Below are positions 1 through 8,204 of a stretch of DNA of 39,080 bases, one piece after another. The stretch spans positions 1-39,080 of the forward strand of contig DUOH01000052.1 of assembly GCA_012838955.1 (NCBI GenBank), in the 5' to 3' direction. The notes beneath the pieces were generated by a model, which saw only the letters and a program-made list of their open reading frames with translations, had not been told where the DNA came from and made no database searches. The number at the start of each line of letters is the position of its first letter. Position 1 is the stretch's first letter. This DNA comes from Bacillota bacterium. GTDB lineage: Bacteria; Bacillota; UBA4882; UBA10575. The position numbers and the translations under genes were made by a program.

Positions 1-181
1 ATAAAAACTGCAAACCCGCCGCTATGATACAGCATATAGATAGAATAATCCGCCAAAACATAGGGACGTTTTGAATCATTAGCAAGACAGGGCAAGCGCA
101 AAGGCTGAAGATACAGATCATTATTGAACTTACCTTGCTTGCCCATATTTCGTGCATTTCTAAAATGTCGATTCTTTGCAT
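1..181 (-). CDS. Partial membrane protein, unknown function (N-terminal 60 residues)
   Basis: An open frame runs from an ATG at 181-179 on the minus strand to the left edge with no stop. A GGAGG ribosome site lies upstream, about 7 bases from the ATG. The first 18 residues are polar (MQRIDILEMHEIWASKV). The rest is strongly hydrophobic with several cysteines, consistent with one or two membrane segments at about residues 19-36 and 44-60. The gene diverges from the aconitase-X operon and shares its upstream region of about 220 bases. I do not recognise a family. The ribosome site and the hydrophobic composition support a real gene, but the short length keeps confidence moderate. Confidence 0.5.
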   Translation of the reverse strand, partial: MQRIDILEMHEIWASKVSSIMICIFSLCACPVLLMIQNVPMFWRIILSICCIIAAGLQFL

Positions 182-272
182 ATTAAAACCTCCGGTCTAT
201 AGCGAGTCTCTAAAAAGCTTATCGACTAAAACCCCAGGTTACTTTAGGTTGATTTAGAAGTTAAAATTAATT

Positions 273-301
273 TTGTCAAAAACAGCATTCCTTTCTATTG
301 T
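273..301 (+). promoter_or_regulatory. Candidate sigma-A promoter for the aconitase-X operon
   Basis: TTGTCA at 273-278 (five of six matches to the -35 consensus) is followed after 17 bases by TATTGT at 296-301 (four of six matches to the -10 consensus). It lies about 100 bases before the first gene of the operon, in AT-rich DNA between divergent genes. The -10 is weak, so this is only a candidate. Confidence 0.3.
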
Positions 302-402
302 CATATGTTGTTTTATTAAGATGTTTGTTGTCTTTTAGAGGATATTGTAAATAATCGTTGAATTTTTAGTTAAAGGGGATTTAAAGAAGGAGTGGTGATA
401 AG

Positions 403-1683
403 TTGATTCAGACTAAAATGAAGCTAACACAAGATGAAAAAGAAATCTTACAGGGGAAGCAGGGAGAAACCTTACGGAAAGTTATGGAATCAGTTATTCT
501 ATACGGTGAGGTTTTTGGCGCCAAAAGATTGGTTCCCCTGGATGGGCCGGTACATTTAGTTACTTCTTTTGGGATACCTATTTTAACTCCGGTCTTTGAC
601 AAGATGGACGAGTTGATTGCCCACGAGATCCAAACTCAAATGAAATTTACAGTAGATCCCCGACCTTTGGACTACGAAAATGTAAAGTGTAGCCTCTTGG
701 AAAAATTAGTCTTTAAGATTATGTACGGAAAGCAAAGAGAATATGAGAAACAACTGGAGAAAGTCGGCTTAAAAGATAAGAACGCCTTTACTTGTACTTG
801 TTATCAGCCTGAGGTGGGTAATATTCCAACTAAAGGGGATATTTTGGCTTGGGCGGAATCATCCGCTGTAGTTTATGCCAATTCTGTATTAGGTGCTCGA
901 AGTAATAGAAATTCCGGGATTATTGAGCTGTTTTGCGGAATTTTGGGAAAAGCACCGGAATTTGGGCTATTGACGAATGAAGGTCGCAAAGCCAAGTGGT
1001 TGGTGGAGGTGAAGACGTCGAAGATACCGAACGCCCAAGTGTTGGGAAGCGCGATCGGTATGAAGGTAGTGGAGGATGTTCCATACATAACTGGCTTGGA
1101 TCAGTTCTTGGGGAGGGGTTTATCCGCGGATACCTGCGATTATTTGAAGGATATGGGAGCGGCCAGCGCCTCCAATGGCGCGGTCGGTCTTTATCATGTG
1201 GAGAATATTACCCCGGAGGCCATGGAAAGTCAAAGGAGTCTCTTGACAGAGAATTATCAGACTTATGTTATTGACGACCAGGAGATGGAGAGAGTAATCA
1301 ATTCGTACCCGGTGATCTGGAAAGACCAGGAGTCCAAAGCGAAAGTCTGCTTTATTGGTTGTCCTCATCTTTCTCTGAAGCAACTGGAAGACTGGACGGA
1401 GAGGATCGCTTCCGCCTTACAGAGCTCGAAAAGAAAACGGGTTGCGCTTCCGACGATTTTATGCGCTGCTCCGGACGTGGTGGAAGCCTTTAAGAAGCAG
1501 GAAGAGAAGTATAACCGGTTAATCGCGACCGGGGCACGGGTTACCTCCATCTGCGCGTTAATGTATATGAATAATCCGTTATGTGCCAAAAAGCCGGTAA
1601 TTACAAACTCTAATAAGTTACGAACATATACGACAGCCAAATTTTTATTGGACGATCAGGTTCTGGCAGAGATTACCAACTGA
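403..1683 (+). CDS. Aconitase X catalytic (large) subunit, type II
   Basis: Large subunit of the two-subunit aconitase-X family (DUF521). Known members are dehydratases with an iron-sulfur site: bacterial ones act on cis-3-hydroxy-L-proline, archaeal ones on phosphomevalonate. Visible features are the Cys pair near residues 131-133 (TCTCYQP), Cys178 (ELFCGI), Cys384 and Cys394, and the C-terminal motif NSNKLRTYTTAKF. About 426 residues is normal for a separate large subunit. The TTG start at 403 is preferred because GAAGGAG ends 10 bases before it; the next ATG (418) is too far away. The stop lies 11 bases from the frame of the swivel-domain gene, so the two are cotranscribed. The substrate cannot be read from the sequence. 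Hydroxyproline is the default guess for bacteria, but the third gene of the operon is not the usual pyrroline-carboxylate reductase. Confidence 0.88.
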   Translation: MIQTKMKLTQDEKEILQGKQGETLRKVMESVILYGEVFGAKRLVPLDGPVHLVTSFGIPILTPVFDKMDELIAHEIQTQMKFTVDPRPLDYENVKCSLLEKLVFKIMYGKQREYEKQLEKVGLKDKNAFTCTCYQPEVGNIPTKGDILAWAESSAVVYANSVLGARSNRNSGIIELFCGILGKAPEFGLLTNEGRKAKWLVEVKTSKIPNAQVLGSAIGMKVVEDVPYITGLDQFLGRGLSADTCDYLKDMGAASASNGAVGLYHVENITPEAMESQRSLLTENYQTYVIDDQEMERVINSYPVIWKDQESKAKVCFIGCPHLSLKQLEDWTERIASALQSSKRKRVALPTILCAAPDVVEAFKKQEEKYNRLIATGARVTSICALMYMNNPLCAKKPVITNSNKLRTYTTAKFLLDDQVLAEITN

Positions 1684-1700
1684 TAAGGAGGAGAATGAAG

Positions 1701-2144
1701 ATGGAAAAGGCTTTTAAGGGGCGGGTCGTATTGGGCGGAGAGACCACCGGCGAGGCGGTTGTTTCCAGATTCGGAGTGAATTTATTGGCTACTTATCAGA
1801 GTAGTGCATTGAAAAAAGCTAAAGAGGTAAAATGTGGTGACCAAAATAACCCGGACCTTTATAAAAAGAATTTGACGGATAAAATTATTTGCTTGCCGCA
1901 GACCATCGGTTCCACCACCGGTGGAATGGTTTTAGAGACTATAGTGAAGATGGGAGTGGGACCTAAGGCGATGCTCTTCTCAGAGCACATTGATTCTCTG
2001 GCGGCAGCGGGGATTATTCTTAGTGATGTCTGGCTGAAAAGCAGGATAATTACCATTGACCAACTGGGAGAGGATTTTCTCCATAGTGTTCAGGACGGTC
2101 AAACGATTGAGATTAAGGCAGACGGTACCGTACTGGTGAAATAA
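1701..2144 (+). CDS. Aconitase X swivel-domain (small) subunit
   Basis: About 147 residues matching the DUF126 swivel domain, which closes over the active site of the large subunit. Family-like stretches include GRVVLGGETTGEAVVS near the N-terminus, LPQTIGSTTGGMV near residue 68, and the SEHIDSLAAAG segment. An in-frame ATG also exists at 1695, but AAGGAGG ends only 3 bases before that one and 9 bases before the ATG at 1701, so 1701 is the better start. It follows the large subunit directly. Separate subunits, rather than one fused chain, mark this as a type II aconitase X. Confidence 0.88.
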   Translation: MEKAFKGRVVLGGETTGEAVVSRFGVNLLATYQSSALKKAKEVKCGDQNNPDLYKKNLTDKIICLPQTIGSTTGGMVLETIVKMGVGPKAMLFSEHIDSLAAAGIILSDVWLKSRIITIDQLGEDFLHSVQDGQTIEIKADGTVLVK

Positions 2145-2230
2145 AGATACTTCTGAGCATGAATATTATTCTCGATATTAATTTTGTGTTCAGGCGAACA
2201 GAGCAATATTTGAGGAGGAAAGTAACGGAG

Positions 2231-4399
2231 ATGAGTTATGAGAAGATATTTGAACCCGGGAAGATTGGTAAGTGTAAGATAAAGAATAGAATCATCATGG
2301 CTCCCATGGGAAATATCAATATGGCTGACCCGATCGGAAGACCGCTGCCGAAGATGATTGACTACTTTGCCGAACGGGCTAAAGGAGGAACAGGTCTCCT
2401 AATCACCGGATTAGTTCCTGTTTCATACGGAGTGGATCCCACTGTTTCCGAGGATAATGACACTACTTATTTTCCAAGGATCGACGGCTCCTCCCGGACT
2501 CGCTTGGCTGGCTGGCGTGACCTGGTTGCCGCCGTGCATTCTTTTGACGCCAAAATTTTCATCCAACTAACCGCCGGGCTTGGTCGGGTGGGTTCACCCG
2601 AACCTTTCCTTAAGGGAAAATTGCTAAAATCAGCGTCTATAAATAAAAACTTTTACGTTCCACAACTTCCCCATTTTCCCCTCAGTGATCGACAGATCAA
2701 AAAGATGGTACGGAGTTTCGGACAGAGTGCGATTAATGCCAAGGTCTCCGGGTTTGATGGGGTTCAACTTCATGGTCATGAAGGATACATGATGGACCAG
2801 CTGACTTCAGCGCCATGGAACAGGCGAAAGTTCGGAAGGTATAGTAATAAGTTTCAGTTTGCCGTTGATGTAGTTAGAGAGATTAAAAGGCTTTGTGGCG
2901 AGGACTTCCCCATTATTTACCGGGTGGACTTAACACAGGCCCTGCGGGAAAGTTATGGGGAAGAGGTTTTTGTCAAACGGTTCCGAGGGATGGAACGAAC
3001 CATAGAAGAGGGTTTGGAATTCTGTAGGGTTTTGGCAGAGACCGGGGTAGATGCCTTTGATGTAGACAAGGGCTGTTATGACAACTGGTTCTGGCCGCAT
3101 CCCCCAGCCTATTTTCAGGACATCCCCTATGTGGAGGAGACTGCCGGCCGCTTGAAGGAGTACTTCAAGAAGAATGAGATCAATTCCCAAGTCATCGCCG
3201 TCGGAAAGCTCGGTGTGCCCGAACGGGCAGAAGAGGTGCTGGAGAAAGGGTGGGCTGACTTCTTCATGCTGGGCCGCCCCTTATTAGCCGATCCATACTG
3301 GCCGCAAAAGGTCAAAGCAGGTAAAGTTGGTGAGATTATCCATTGCATTGGTGATCAAGAAGGATGCATCCAATCTTTTATCATGGGCGGGCATCCTTGT
3401 TGTTCAGTAAATGCTTATACCGGATTTGAAGATACTAAGAAGCTAACCAAGGCGGAGAAGGCGAAGAAAGTAGCTGTGATCGGGGCCGGACCAGGTGGAT
3501 GCGAAGCTGCAAAGACCGCTTTTGCAAGGGGCCATCAAGTTACGATCTTTGAAAAAACTGCTCAAGTGGGAGGACAATTGGTGGCCGGTAGTAATATGCG
3601 GATTAAGCACGACGTTGCCAGGTATCTGCGTAATCTTCAATCTCAAATGGATCAGTTGAACCGAGACGGACTGGAGATTAAGTATAATACAGCTGTCAAG
3701 TCGGAAGATCTTAAAGGCAATTTCGATGTGATAATCTGTGCCACTGGACTTAAGCCGGTAGTTCCGGAGATTGAAGGGAAGGATCAGATTAACTCGATTG
3801 AAGCCAGAGCGCTGCTGCTTAACGGGATGAAACTACCGGATGGGGTGCAGAAGGTCACAGTAATCGGTGGCGGGGTTGTCGGCTGTGAAGTTGCCTACTC
3901 CTTAGCGGCCGAACGGGGAGTGGAGGTAACGGTCGTGGAGATGCTGCCGAACTTAATGACCGGTACGGTTCATGCCAACCGTAGTATGTTGCTGTGGATG
4001 ATGATGGGCAAAGGAGCTCCCTCCGGAAAGCAGGGTGATGCTTTACAGAATTCGATTGCAGCTTTTACCTCTTCCAAAGTTGTCCGTTTCCTCCCGGGAA
4101 AAGTAGTAATCATGGCGAACAGGAAACGAAAAGACCCTTATACTCCCTGGACTACTTTGATTCCGGAGAATATCCATAATCCTTTTGATCGGCCTTTGAA
4201 TCCAAAAGATGTGGAAGAGATCGTATTAGATACCGATTTTGTGGTTTATGCCACCGGAGGCCGGGCGGATGACGAACTTTACTATGAACTCTTAAAGCAA
4301 AATGCTGCCCCTGAGGTTTACTGTATAGGAGACGCCAGAACTCCGGGGCGGGTTTGGGAGGCTGTAACCTCTGCCAACGAAGTAGCAAGATTCATATAA
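2231..4399 (+). CDS. Old-yellow-enzyme / 2,4-dienoyl-CoA-reductase-like flavin oxidoreductase
   Basis: About 722 residues. An N-terminal FMN TIM barrel (about 1-365) is followed by an iron-sulfur segment and a C-terminal FAD/NAD(P) double Rossmann region (VAVIGAGPGGCEAA and VTVIGGGVVGCEVA). This is the architecture of the dienoyl-CoA reductase and trimethylamine dehydrogenase group. The barrel carries LHGHEGYMMDQ, the usual active-site strand. The cluster segment reads CIGDQEGC and then CCSVN after 11 residues: the second of the four usual cluster cysteines is Asp. The start at 2231 is chosen because GAGGAGG ends 12 bases upstream; a longer frame from 2159 lacks a ribosome site. It lies third in the aconitase-X operon, so it probably reduces a C=C bond in the product of that dehydratase or in a related metabolite. 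The exact substrate is unknown. Confidence 0.85.
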   Translation: MSYEKIFEPGKIGKCKIKNRIIMAPMGNINMADPIGRPLPKMIDYFAERAKGGTGLLITGLVPVSYGVDPTVSEDNDTTYFPRIDGSSRTRLAGWRDLVAAVHSFDAKIFIQLTAGLGRVGSPEPFLKGKLLKSASINKNFYVPQLPHFPLSDRQIKKMVRSFGQSAINAKVSGFDGVQLHGHEGYMMDQLTSAPWNRRKFGRYSNKFQFAVDVVREIKRLCGEDFPIIYRVDLTQALRESYGEEVFVKRFRGMERTIEEGLEFCRVLAETGVDAFDVDKGCYDNWFWPHPPAYFQDIPYVEETAGRLKEYFKKNEINSQVIAVGKLGVPERAEEVLEKGWADFFMLGRPLLADPYWPQKVKAGKVGEIIHCIGDQEGCIQSFIMGGHPCCSVNAYTGFEDTKKLTKAEKAKKVAVIGAGPGGCEAAKTAFARGHQVTIFEKTAQVGGQLVAGSNMRIKHDVARYLRNLQSQMDQLNRDGLEIKYNTAVKSEDLKGNFDVIICATGLKPVVPEIEGKDQINSIEARALLLNGMKLPDGVQKVTVIGGGVVGCEVAYSLAAERGVEVTVVEMLPNLMTGTVHANRSMLLWMMMGKGAPSGKQGDALQNSIAAFTSSKVVRFLPGKVVIMANRKRKDPYTPWTTLIPENIHNPFDRPLNPKDVEEIVLDTDFVVYATGGRADDELYYELLKQNAAPEVYCIGDARTPGRVWEAVTSANEVARFI

Positions 4400-4431
4400 A
4401 CAGACCAAAGTAGACAAGAGGACAACCGACC

Positions 4432-4516
4432 AGACAAGGAGACGGGGACCTGTCCGACAAGACACAAGGAGACAGAGACCAGTCCGGTGTGTCAGACAAA
4501 ATCCCTGTCCCCTTGT
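4432..4516. repeat. GGGGAC/GTCC-rich intergenic repeat between convergent genes
   Basis: GGGGACCTGTCC at 4444-4455, GACCAGTCC near 4477-4485 and CCCTGTCCCC near 4502-4511 lie between ACAAGG at the left and CCTTGT at the right. The ends are inverted (ACAAGG..GGGGAC versus GTCCCC..TTGT), so the unit can fold into a long hairpin. It separates two convergent genes and may help terminate both. Related words recur near 9615, 15812 and 30166. Confidence 0.5.
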
Positions 4517-4527
4517 TTGGTTGTGTT

Positions 4528-5154
4528 TTACTTAGCGAAGACGTGATTACCGATGCGATTAATAATCGGTCGCGACCAGATCCAATTGTATTTATTGTAT
4601 ACCTTAGCAGGATTGTAAAAGTACAAAGCCCCGCCCGTTGGATCCCAGCCGTTCAGAGCGGCCCCTGCCGCCTTAATCGCGGTAGTGGTCAACGGCTGCC
4701 AAATCTGCCCGTTAGCGACTGATTCGAATTGTAGTTCCTTATAAACATTCCCGGCGATGGTGTTGGGAAACTTACCCGATTTGACCCGATTGAGAATGAC
4801 TGCCCCCACAGCGACTTGACCGGTAAAGGATTCCCCGCGCGCTTCTCCGTTAATTAGGCGCGCCAATAGATACAGATCATTACTGCCCTGGGTGCTTTGG
4901 GCCTTTCTAACCGGACTTGGTTTACCTTCCGGAATCCATATTTTCGTACCGGCCAGTATTTTGTCGGAAGAGAGTTTATTAGCGGCTCTTAAGTCCTGTA
5001 CTTCTGTGCCATAATTCTTTGACAATTTGTACAGAGAATCTCCCCATTTAATACTATAAGTCCAGGCATAAGCGGGAGTGGTGCTGATCAGCAGACTAGT
5101 GACGAAGAGACAAAAGGTTAATGCTTTTCGGACCGTCTTCATCTTTATTTTCAT
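4528..5154 (-). CDS. LysM domain plus SleB-type cell wall hydrolase, secreted
   Basis: About 208 residues. A basic N-terminus and hydrophobic signal peptide (cut expected after TPAYA) are followed by one LysM peptidoglycan-binding domain (WTYSIKWGDSLYKLSKNYG to AGTKIWIP). A C-terminal Hydrolase_2/SleB-type domain then runs from LLARLINGEARGE, which holds the expected catalytic Glu, to the stop. SleB-family enzymes cut spore-cortex or cell-wall peptidoglycan, so this hints at a spore former but does not prove it. The ATG at 5154 is preferred over the GTG at 5160: AAGGAG sits 8 bases from the ATG and only 2 from the GTG. A good sigma-A promoter lies upstream at 5266-5294. The gene runs convergent to the aconitase-X operon. 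Confidence 0.85.
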   Translation of the reverse strand: MKIKMKTVRKALTFCLFVTSLLISTTPAYAWTYSIKWGDSLYKLSKNYGTEVQDLRAANKLSSDKILAGTKIWIPEGKPSPVRKAQSTQGSNDLYLLARLINGEARGESFTGQVAVGAVILNRVKSGKFPNTIAGNVYKELQFESVANGQIWQPLTTTAIKAAGAALNGWDPTGGALYFYNPAKVYNKYNWIWSRPIINRIGNHVFAK

Positions 5155-5265
5155 CTTCACTACTCCTTTCTAGATATTTGCGCCTAAGGCGTCTCCGCTA
5201 TCTCGCTAAGCTTTACAGGCCGGTATCGAATTATCTGGTCGATGGAGGCGCCGCTGACTTGTTGC

Positions 5266-5294
5266 ATTATAACAGGGCGGTTTTCTATTGTCGA
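5266..5294 (-). promoter_or_regulatory. Sigma-A-type promoter for the SleB-like gene
   Basis: On the minus strand TCGACA (five of six matches to -35) is followed after exactly 17 bases by TATAAT (perfect -10). Transcription would begin near 5259, giving a leader of about 105 bases before the hydrolase ATG. Nothing else convincing was seen in 5155-5460; the small plus-strand frames there lack ribosome sites. Confidence 0.6.
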
Positions 5295-5464
5295 CCAGGA
5301 AACAATGCCGTATTTACCTGGGATTTTAAGAATCGGGGAGGATGAAGACGCTATGTCTGTTTACATAAAATTAATCATTATTAAAACCTCGTGCCAGCTG
5401 TTTTTCATAATCAGCAGATCTAGCTCTGTGTGAACAAGAAACGGTGAACCCTTGATTAATATGG

Positions 5465-5502
5465 GGAAAAAATGCCCCCTCTGCCTGACGCGACAGAGGG
5501 GG
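5465..5502 (-). terminator. Intrinsic terminator after the outer-membrane barrel gene
   Basis: CCCCCTCTG at 5475-5483 and CAGAGGGGG at 5494-5502 form a perfect 9-bp stem with a 10-base loop. On the minus strand a run of six T follows one base after the stem. It would end the transcript coming from the barrel gene at 5709-6260, about 200 bases downstream of its stop. Confidence 0.8.
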
Positions 5503-5511
5503 TGGTAATTT

Positions 5512-5700
5512 CGAGCAGCATAAGAAGATCATAGACTGCTCGCTCAATCTTTAGTAATCAGACAGGTCTAAACTTACGGGACCTGGAAGAATAGGCAACC
5601 TTCGATGATTATGGTCTAGCCCGTAGGCAGCCGTGGGTTCTCCAGAATCCAGATGGATAAGGAAGTACGGACCATCACGGGATCCGGCAGTGAACAGTGG
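5512..5700 (-). other. Structured 3' region between barrel gene and terminator, possible small RNA
   Basis: This stretch between the barrel gene stop and its terminator has several inverted repeats. CGAGCAG/CTGCTCG lies at 5512-5542. CAGGTC/GACCTG lies near 5565-5590. ATGGTC/GACCAT is a longer-range pair, with ATCC-GGAT inside it. The minus strand also has a start-less open frame of about 63 codons ending at about 5552. Either a small RNA or the leftover end of a gene could explain this; I cannot choose between them. Confidence 0.3.
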
Positions 5701-5708
5701 AAAGAAAG

Positions 5709-6260
5709 TTAGAAGATGAGTCCCACTGAAAGGCTGAACTTCTCATACTGATAAGGAGTGACCACATTCTGCCATTGTCTTTCCCCGTTATGAACCGAAT
5801 AGTCCAGTTGAACCTGCATGTCTTTGGCTAGGGTCAGGCCGGCGCCAACGCCATAGTATAATCCGCCGTTATAAGACAGATGAGAACTCGTCTTATTAAC
5901 CTGAAAAAGATTATACCCTAGCCTGCCTTGCAGATAGGGGGAGGTCTTTCCTTTGAAAAGGTTAAGTCGTGCCGTCAAGTAAGCGGGGATGAAGTGGAAG
6001 TCTTCGCTCGCGCCGGTGGCGCCCCGCATCAGTTGGTACTCAATACCCAGCCCGGTTTGGAGCCGGTTTTCGGGCTTCAAGAATTCCACACCTAATGTAT
6101 ACCCGGCCTCAATCTCATTGGTGCTGGTCTCCCCGAAATACTTCGTCTCCATTACCCCCAGGTTGTCATAGCCCATCTTGATGATTCCTTCAGCCCCGGC
6201 CATGCTCGCCATGGATACTGTGATAATTACTGCGATCACTAGTGTTAAAGTCTTTTTCAT
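5709..6260 (-). CDS. Small outer-membrane beta-barrel protein
   Basis: 183 residues with a clear Sec signal peptide (MKKTLTLVIAVIITVSMASM, cut expected after AGA). The mature part alternates polar and hydrophobic residues in short strands, as in 8-stranded OmpA-like or OmpW-like barrels. It ends in an aromatic-rich final strand closing with Phe (KFSLSVGLIF), the recognition signature for the BAM insertion machinery. Such a protein makes sense only in a cell with an outer membrane. The start has GGCGG about 10 bases upstream. It is a single-gene unit with its own terminator at 5465-5502. Specific function is unknown. Confidence 0.75.
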   Translation of the reverse strand: MKKTLTLVIAVIITVSMASMAGAEGIIKMGYDNLGVMETKYFGETSTNEIEAGYTLGVEFLKPENRLQTGLGIEYQLMRGATGASEDFHFIPAYLTARLNLFKGKTSPYLQGRLGYNLFQVNKTSSHLSYNGGLYYGVGAGLTLAKDMQVQLDYSVHNGERQWQNVVTPYQYEKFSLSVGLIF

Positions 6261-6581
6261 TATTCTTCACCGCCTTTTACTTTGTGTTGCGCCATGAGTA
6301 TAAATTGGTATAGATGGAAGATGGGGGTGAGTTTGAGGCTATAAGCAAGTATTAATGATTATTAAGGGATTTCCTTTAGGGAAATAACAGTCATTCAGGT
6401 AAAAAATGATTTGGTAGGTTTCAAAAATCAACAAGTTAAGAAAAGACTCTGCTTTACCTGGATGAAATTGGATGGATGTTTTCTATAGAGTTTCTTAAGT
6501 TTTGATAAAAAAGATCCGAAAACAAGATAAAGCTCATTTTGTCGAAGTTTACATAAATTTAAAGATGAAAGGCGGATTAGA
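6261..6581. other. Divergent intergenic region, no gene recognised
   Basis: About 320 AT-rich bases between the divergent barrel and chemoreceptor genes. It must hold both promoters. A TATACT near 6303 on the minus strand could be a -10 for the barrel gene, but no good -35 goes with it. A 72-codon minus-strand frame (6428-6646) overlaps the chemoreceptor start and is judged spurious. Confidence 0.4.
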
Positions 6582-8204
6582 ATGAAATTAAGGCAGAAGA
6601 TTTTATTGGGAATCGTAAGTCTTTTTTGCATCTTTGGTTTGAGCATCTATATTGCAGTGAATTATCAAGTCAATAAGTTAGTAAATGGTAGTTTATTAAA
6701 TGAGCTTGCCTCCAATCTTAATTTAGGGTATAAGCTCATAGATGAGATGTATCCGGGGGATTGGTCTGTGGAAAGGAACAATTTATATAAAGGGAATGAA
6801 TTGATTAATAATAGCACTCAAGCCGTGGATATTATTAAGGAACAGACAGGAGCTCTGGCCACAATTTTTCTGGGTGATACTCGGATTTCGACTAACGTGA
6901 CTCTTGAGGATGGAAATAGAGCGGTGGGAACCAAAGCTTCACAAGAGGTTGTCACCAAAGTCCTCCGTGGTGGTCAGGATTTTATCGGCGAGGCAAATGT
7001 GGTCGGCAAGAGGTTCCTAACAAGATATACTCCGATCCGATCCAAGGAAGGAAAAGTAATTGGCATGTGGTTTATTGGAGTGGAAAAAGACAGGGCGAAA
7101 CAGATTATTGATGTTCTAAACAGACTCATCGGATTTATTATTTTCGTAGGCATTGGTATTGGAATTTTGGTATCATCGATATTTACCAGGTACATTTTGA
7201 AGCCCATTCCTCATTTGTTGGTCTCGTTCAACAAAGCTTCCCAAGGAGACCTAACAGCGGAGACACCTATTATCACAAAAGATGAAATCGGAGGCTTAGC
7301 GCAAGAATTTAATCGAATGTTGAAAAAACAACGTGAGTCCATACTCATAGTGCGGGATGCCGCACAACAGATCAGTAATAGTTCTTCGCAGATTTCCATG
7401 GGGAATGAGGATCTATCGCAGCGTACTCAGGAACAAGCATCTACCTTGGAAGAGTTGTCCGCTATGATCGAGGAGATGAGCGCCTCCATACAACTAGTGG
7501 CTTCCAACTCAGAACGTGGGGAACAACTTTCTCAGGCTACACTGAATGTGGTGGAAGAAGGAAAAGAAGCTGTAGTAGAGACTATTAAAGCAATGGAGGA
7601 AATATCCGCCAGCAGTACTCAGATTGCGGAGATTATAAAAGTTGTCAATGATATAGCTTTCCAAACCAACCTGCTGGCTTTAAACGCAGCGGTAGAAGCA
7701 GCCCGTGCCGGTGAGCAGGGTCGTGGGTTTGCCGTTGTAGCGGCTGAAGTGAGGAATTTAGCCAGCCGGACCGCTGAGTCGGCCAGAGAAATTGAGTCCT
7801 TAATCGGTGAGAGTGTGAGCAGAGTCGAGAACGGCAACCAGATGGTGCATAGGTCCGGGGAGGCGCTTAACCTGATTGTTGAGAATACCAAGCAGACTTC
7901 TGATGTAATTATGGAGGTGGCCGCCGCTATGAGGGAGCAGGCGGAGACGTCCGTGCAAATACAGACATCTATTGAACAGTTGAATCAGGTTACTCAACAA
8001 AACGCCGCCATGGTTCAGGAACTTGCTTCCTCCAGCCAATCTTTGAATATAGAAGCGGAGGGCCTTCGCGATATAGTTAAGAACTTTACCGTGGATGACA
8101 ATAATACGTTGGCAGAGAGAAAGCAGAACAAAGGAGCGGAAGAAATTCCCGGGAAGACTGTTTCGGAAAGTGCCATAGTCCAAGATAGTCTAGGAGATTT
8201 TTAG
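6582..8204 (+). CDS. Methyl-accepting chemotaxis protein with single Cache sensor domain
   Basis: 540 residues with classic transmembrane receptor order. TM1 is at about residues 7-27. An extracytoplasmic single-Cache domain follows (about 30-175; the stretches [23 protein letters not shown] and [12 protein letters not shown] are typical of the sCache_3 group). TM2 is at about 183-205, followed by a HAMP domain and a long coiled-coil signalling domain. The signalling tip is conserved ([20 protein letters not shown], then [15 protein letters not shown]), so it should bind CheA and CheW. No C-terminal CheR-tethering pentapeptide is seen. It is monocistronic and no che genes are nearby. Ligand unknown; small organic acids are common for this sensor class. 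Confidence 0.93.
   Translation: MKLRQKILLGIVSLFCIFGLSIYIAVNYQVNKLVNGSLLNELASNLNLGYKLIDEMYPGDWSVERNNLYKGNELINNSTQAVDIIKEQTGALATIFLGDTRISTNVTLEDGNRAVGTKASQEVVTKVLRGGQDFIGEANVVGKRFLTRYTPIRSKEGKVIGMWFIGVEKDRAKQIIDVLNRLIGFIIFVGIGIGILVSSIFTRYILKPIPHLLVSFNKASQGDLTAETPIITKDEIGGLAQEFNRMLKKQRESILIVRDAAQQISNSSSQISMGNEDLSQRTQEQASTLEELSAMIEEMSASIQLVASNSERGEQLSQATLNVVEEGKEAVVETIKAMEEISASSTQIAEIIKVVNDIAFQTNLLALNAAVEAARAGEQGRGFAVVAAEVRNLASRTAESAREIESLIGESVSRVENGNQMVHRSGEALNLIVENTKQTSDVIMEVAAAMREQAETSVQIQTSIEQLNQVTQQNAAMVQELASSSQSLNIEAEGLRDIVKNFTVDDNNTLAERKQNKGAEEIPGKTVSESAIVQDSLGDF

Noticed and set aside
5121-5433. Two small plus-strand frames in the promoter region of the SleB-like gene
   Set aside because: They lack ribosome sites and overlap the minus-strand promoter and leader; the sequences show no family resemblance.
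6428-6646. 72-codon minus-strand frame
   Set aside because: It overlaps the start of the chemoreceptor gene and is a lysine- and leucine-rich shadow of AT-rich DNA without a ribosome site.
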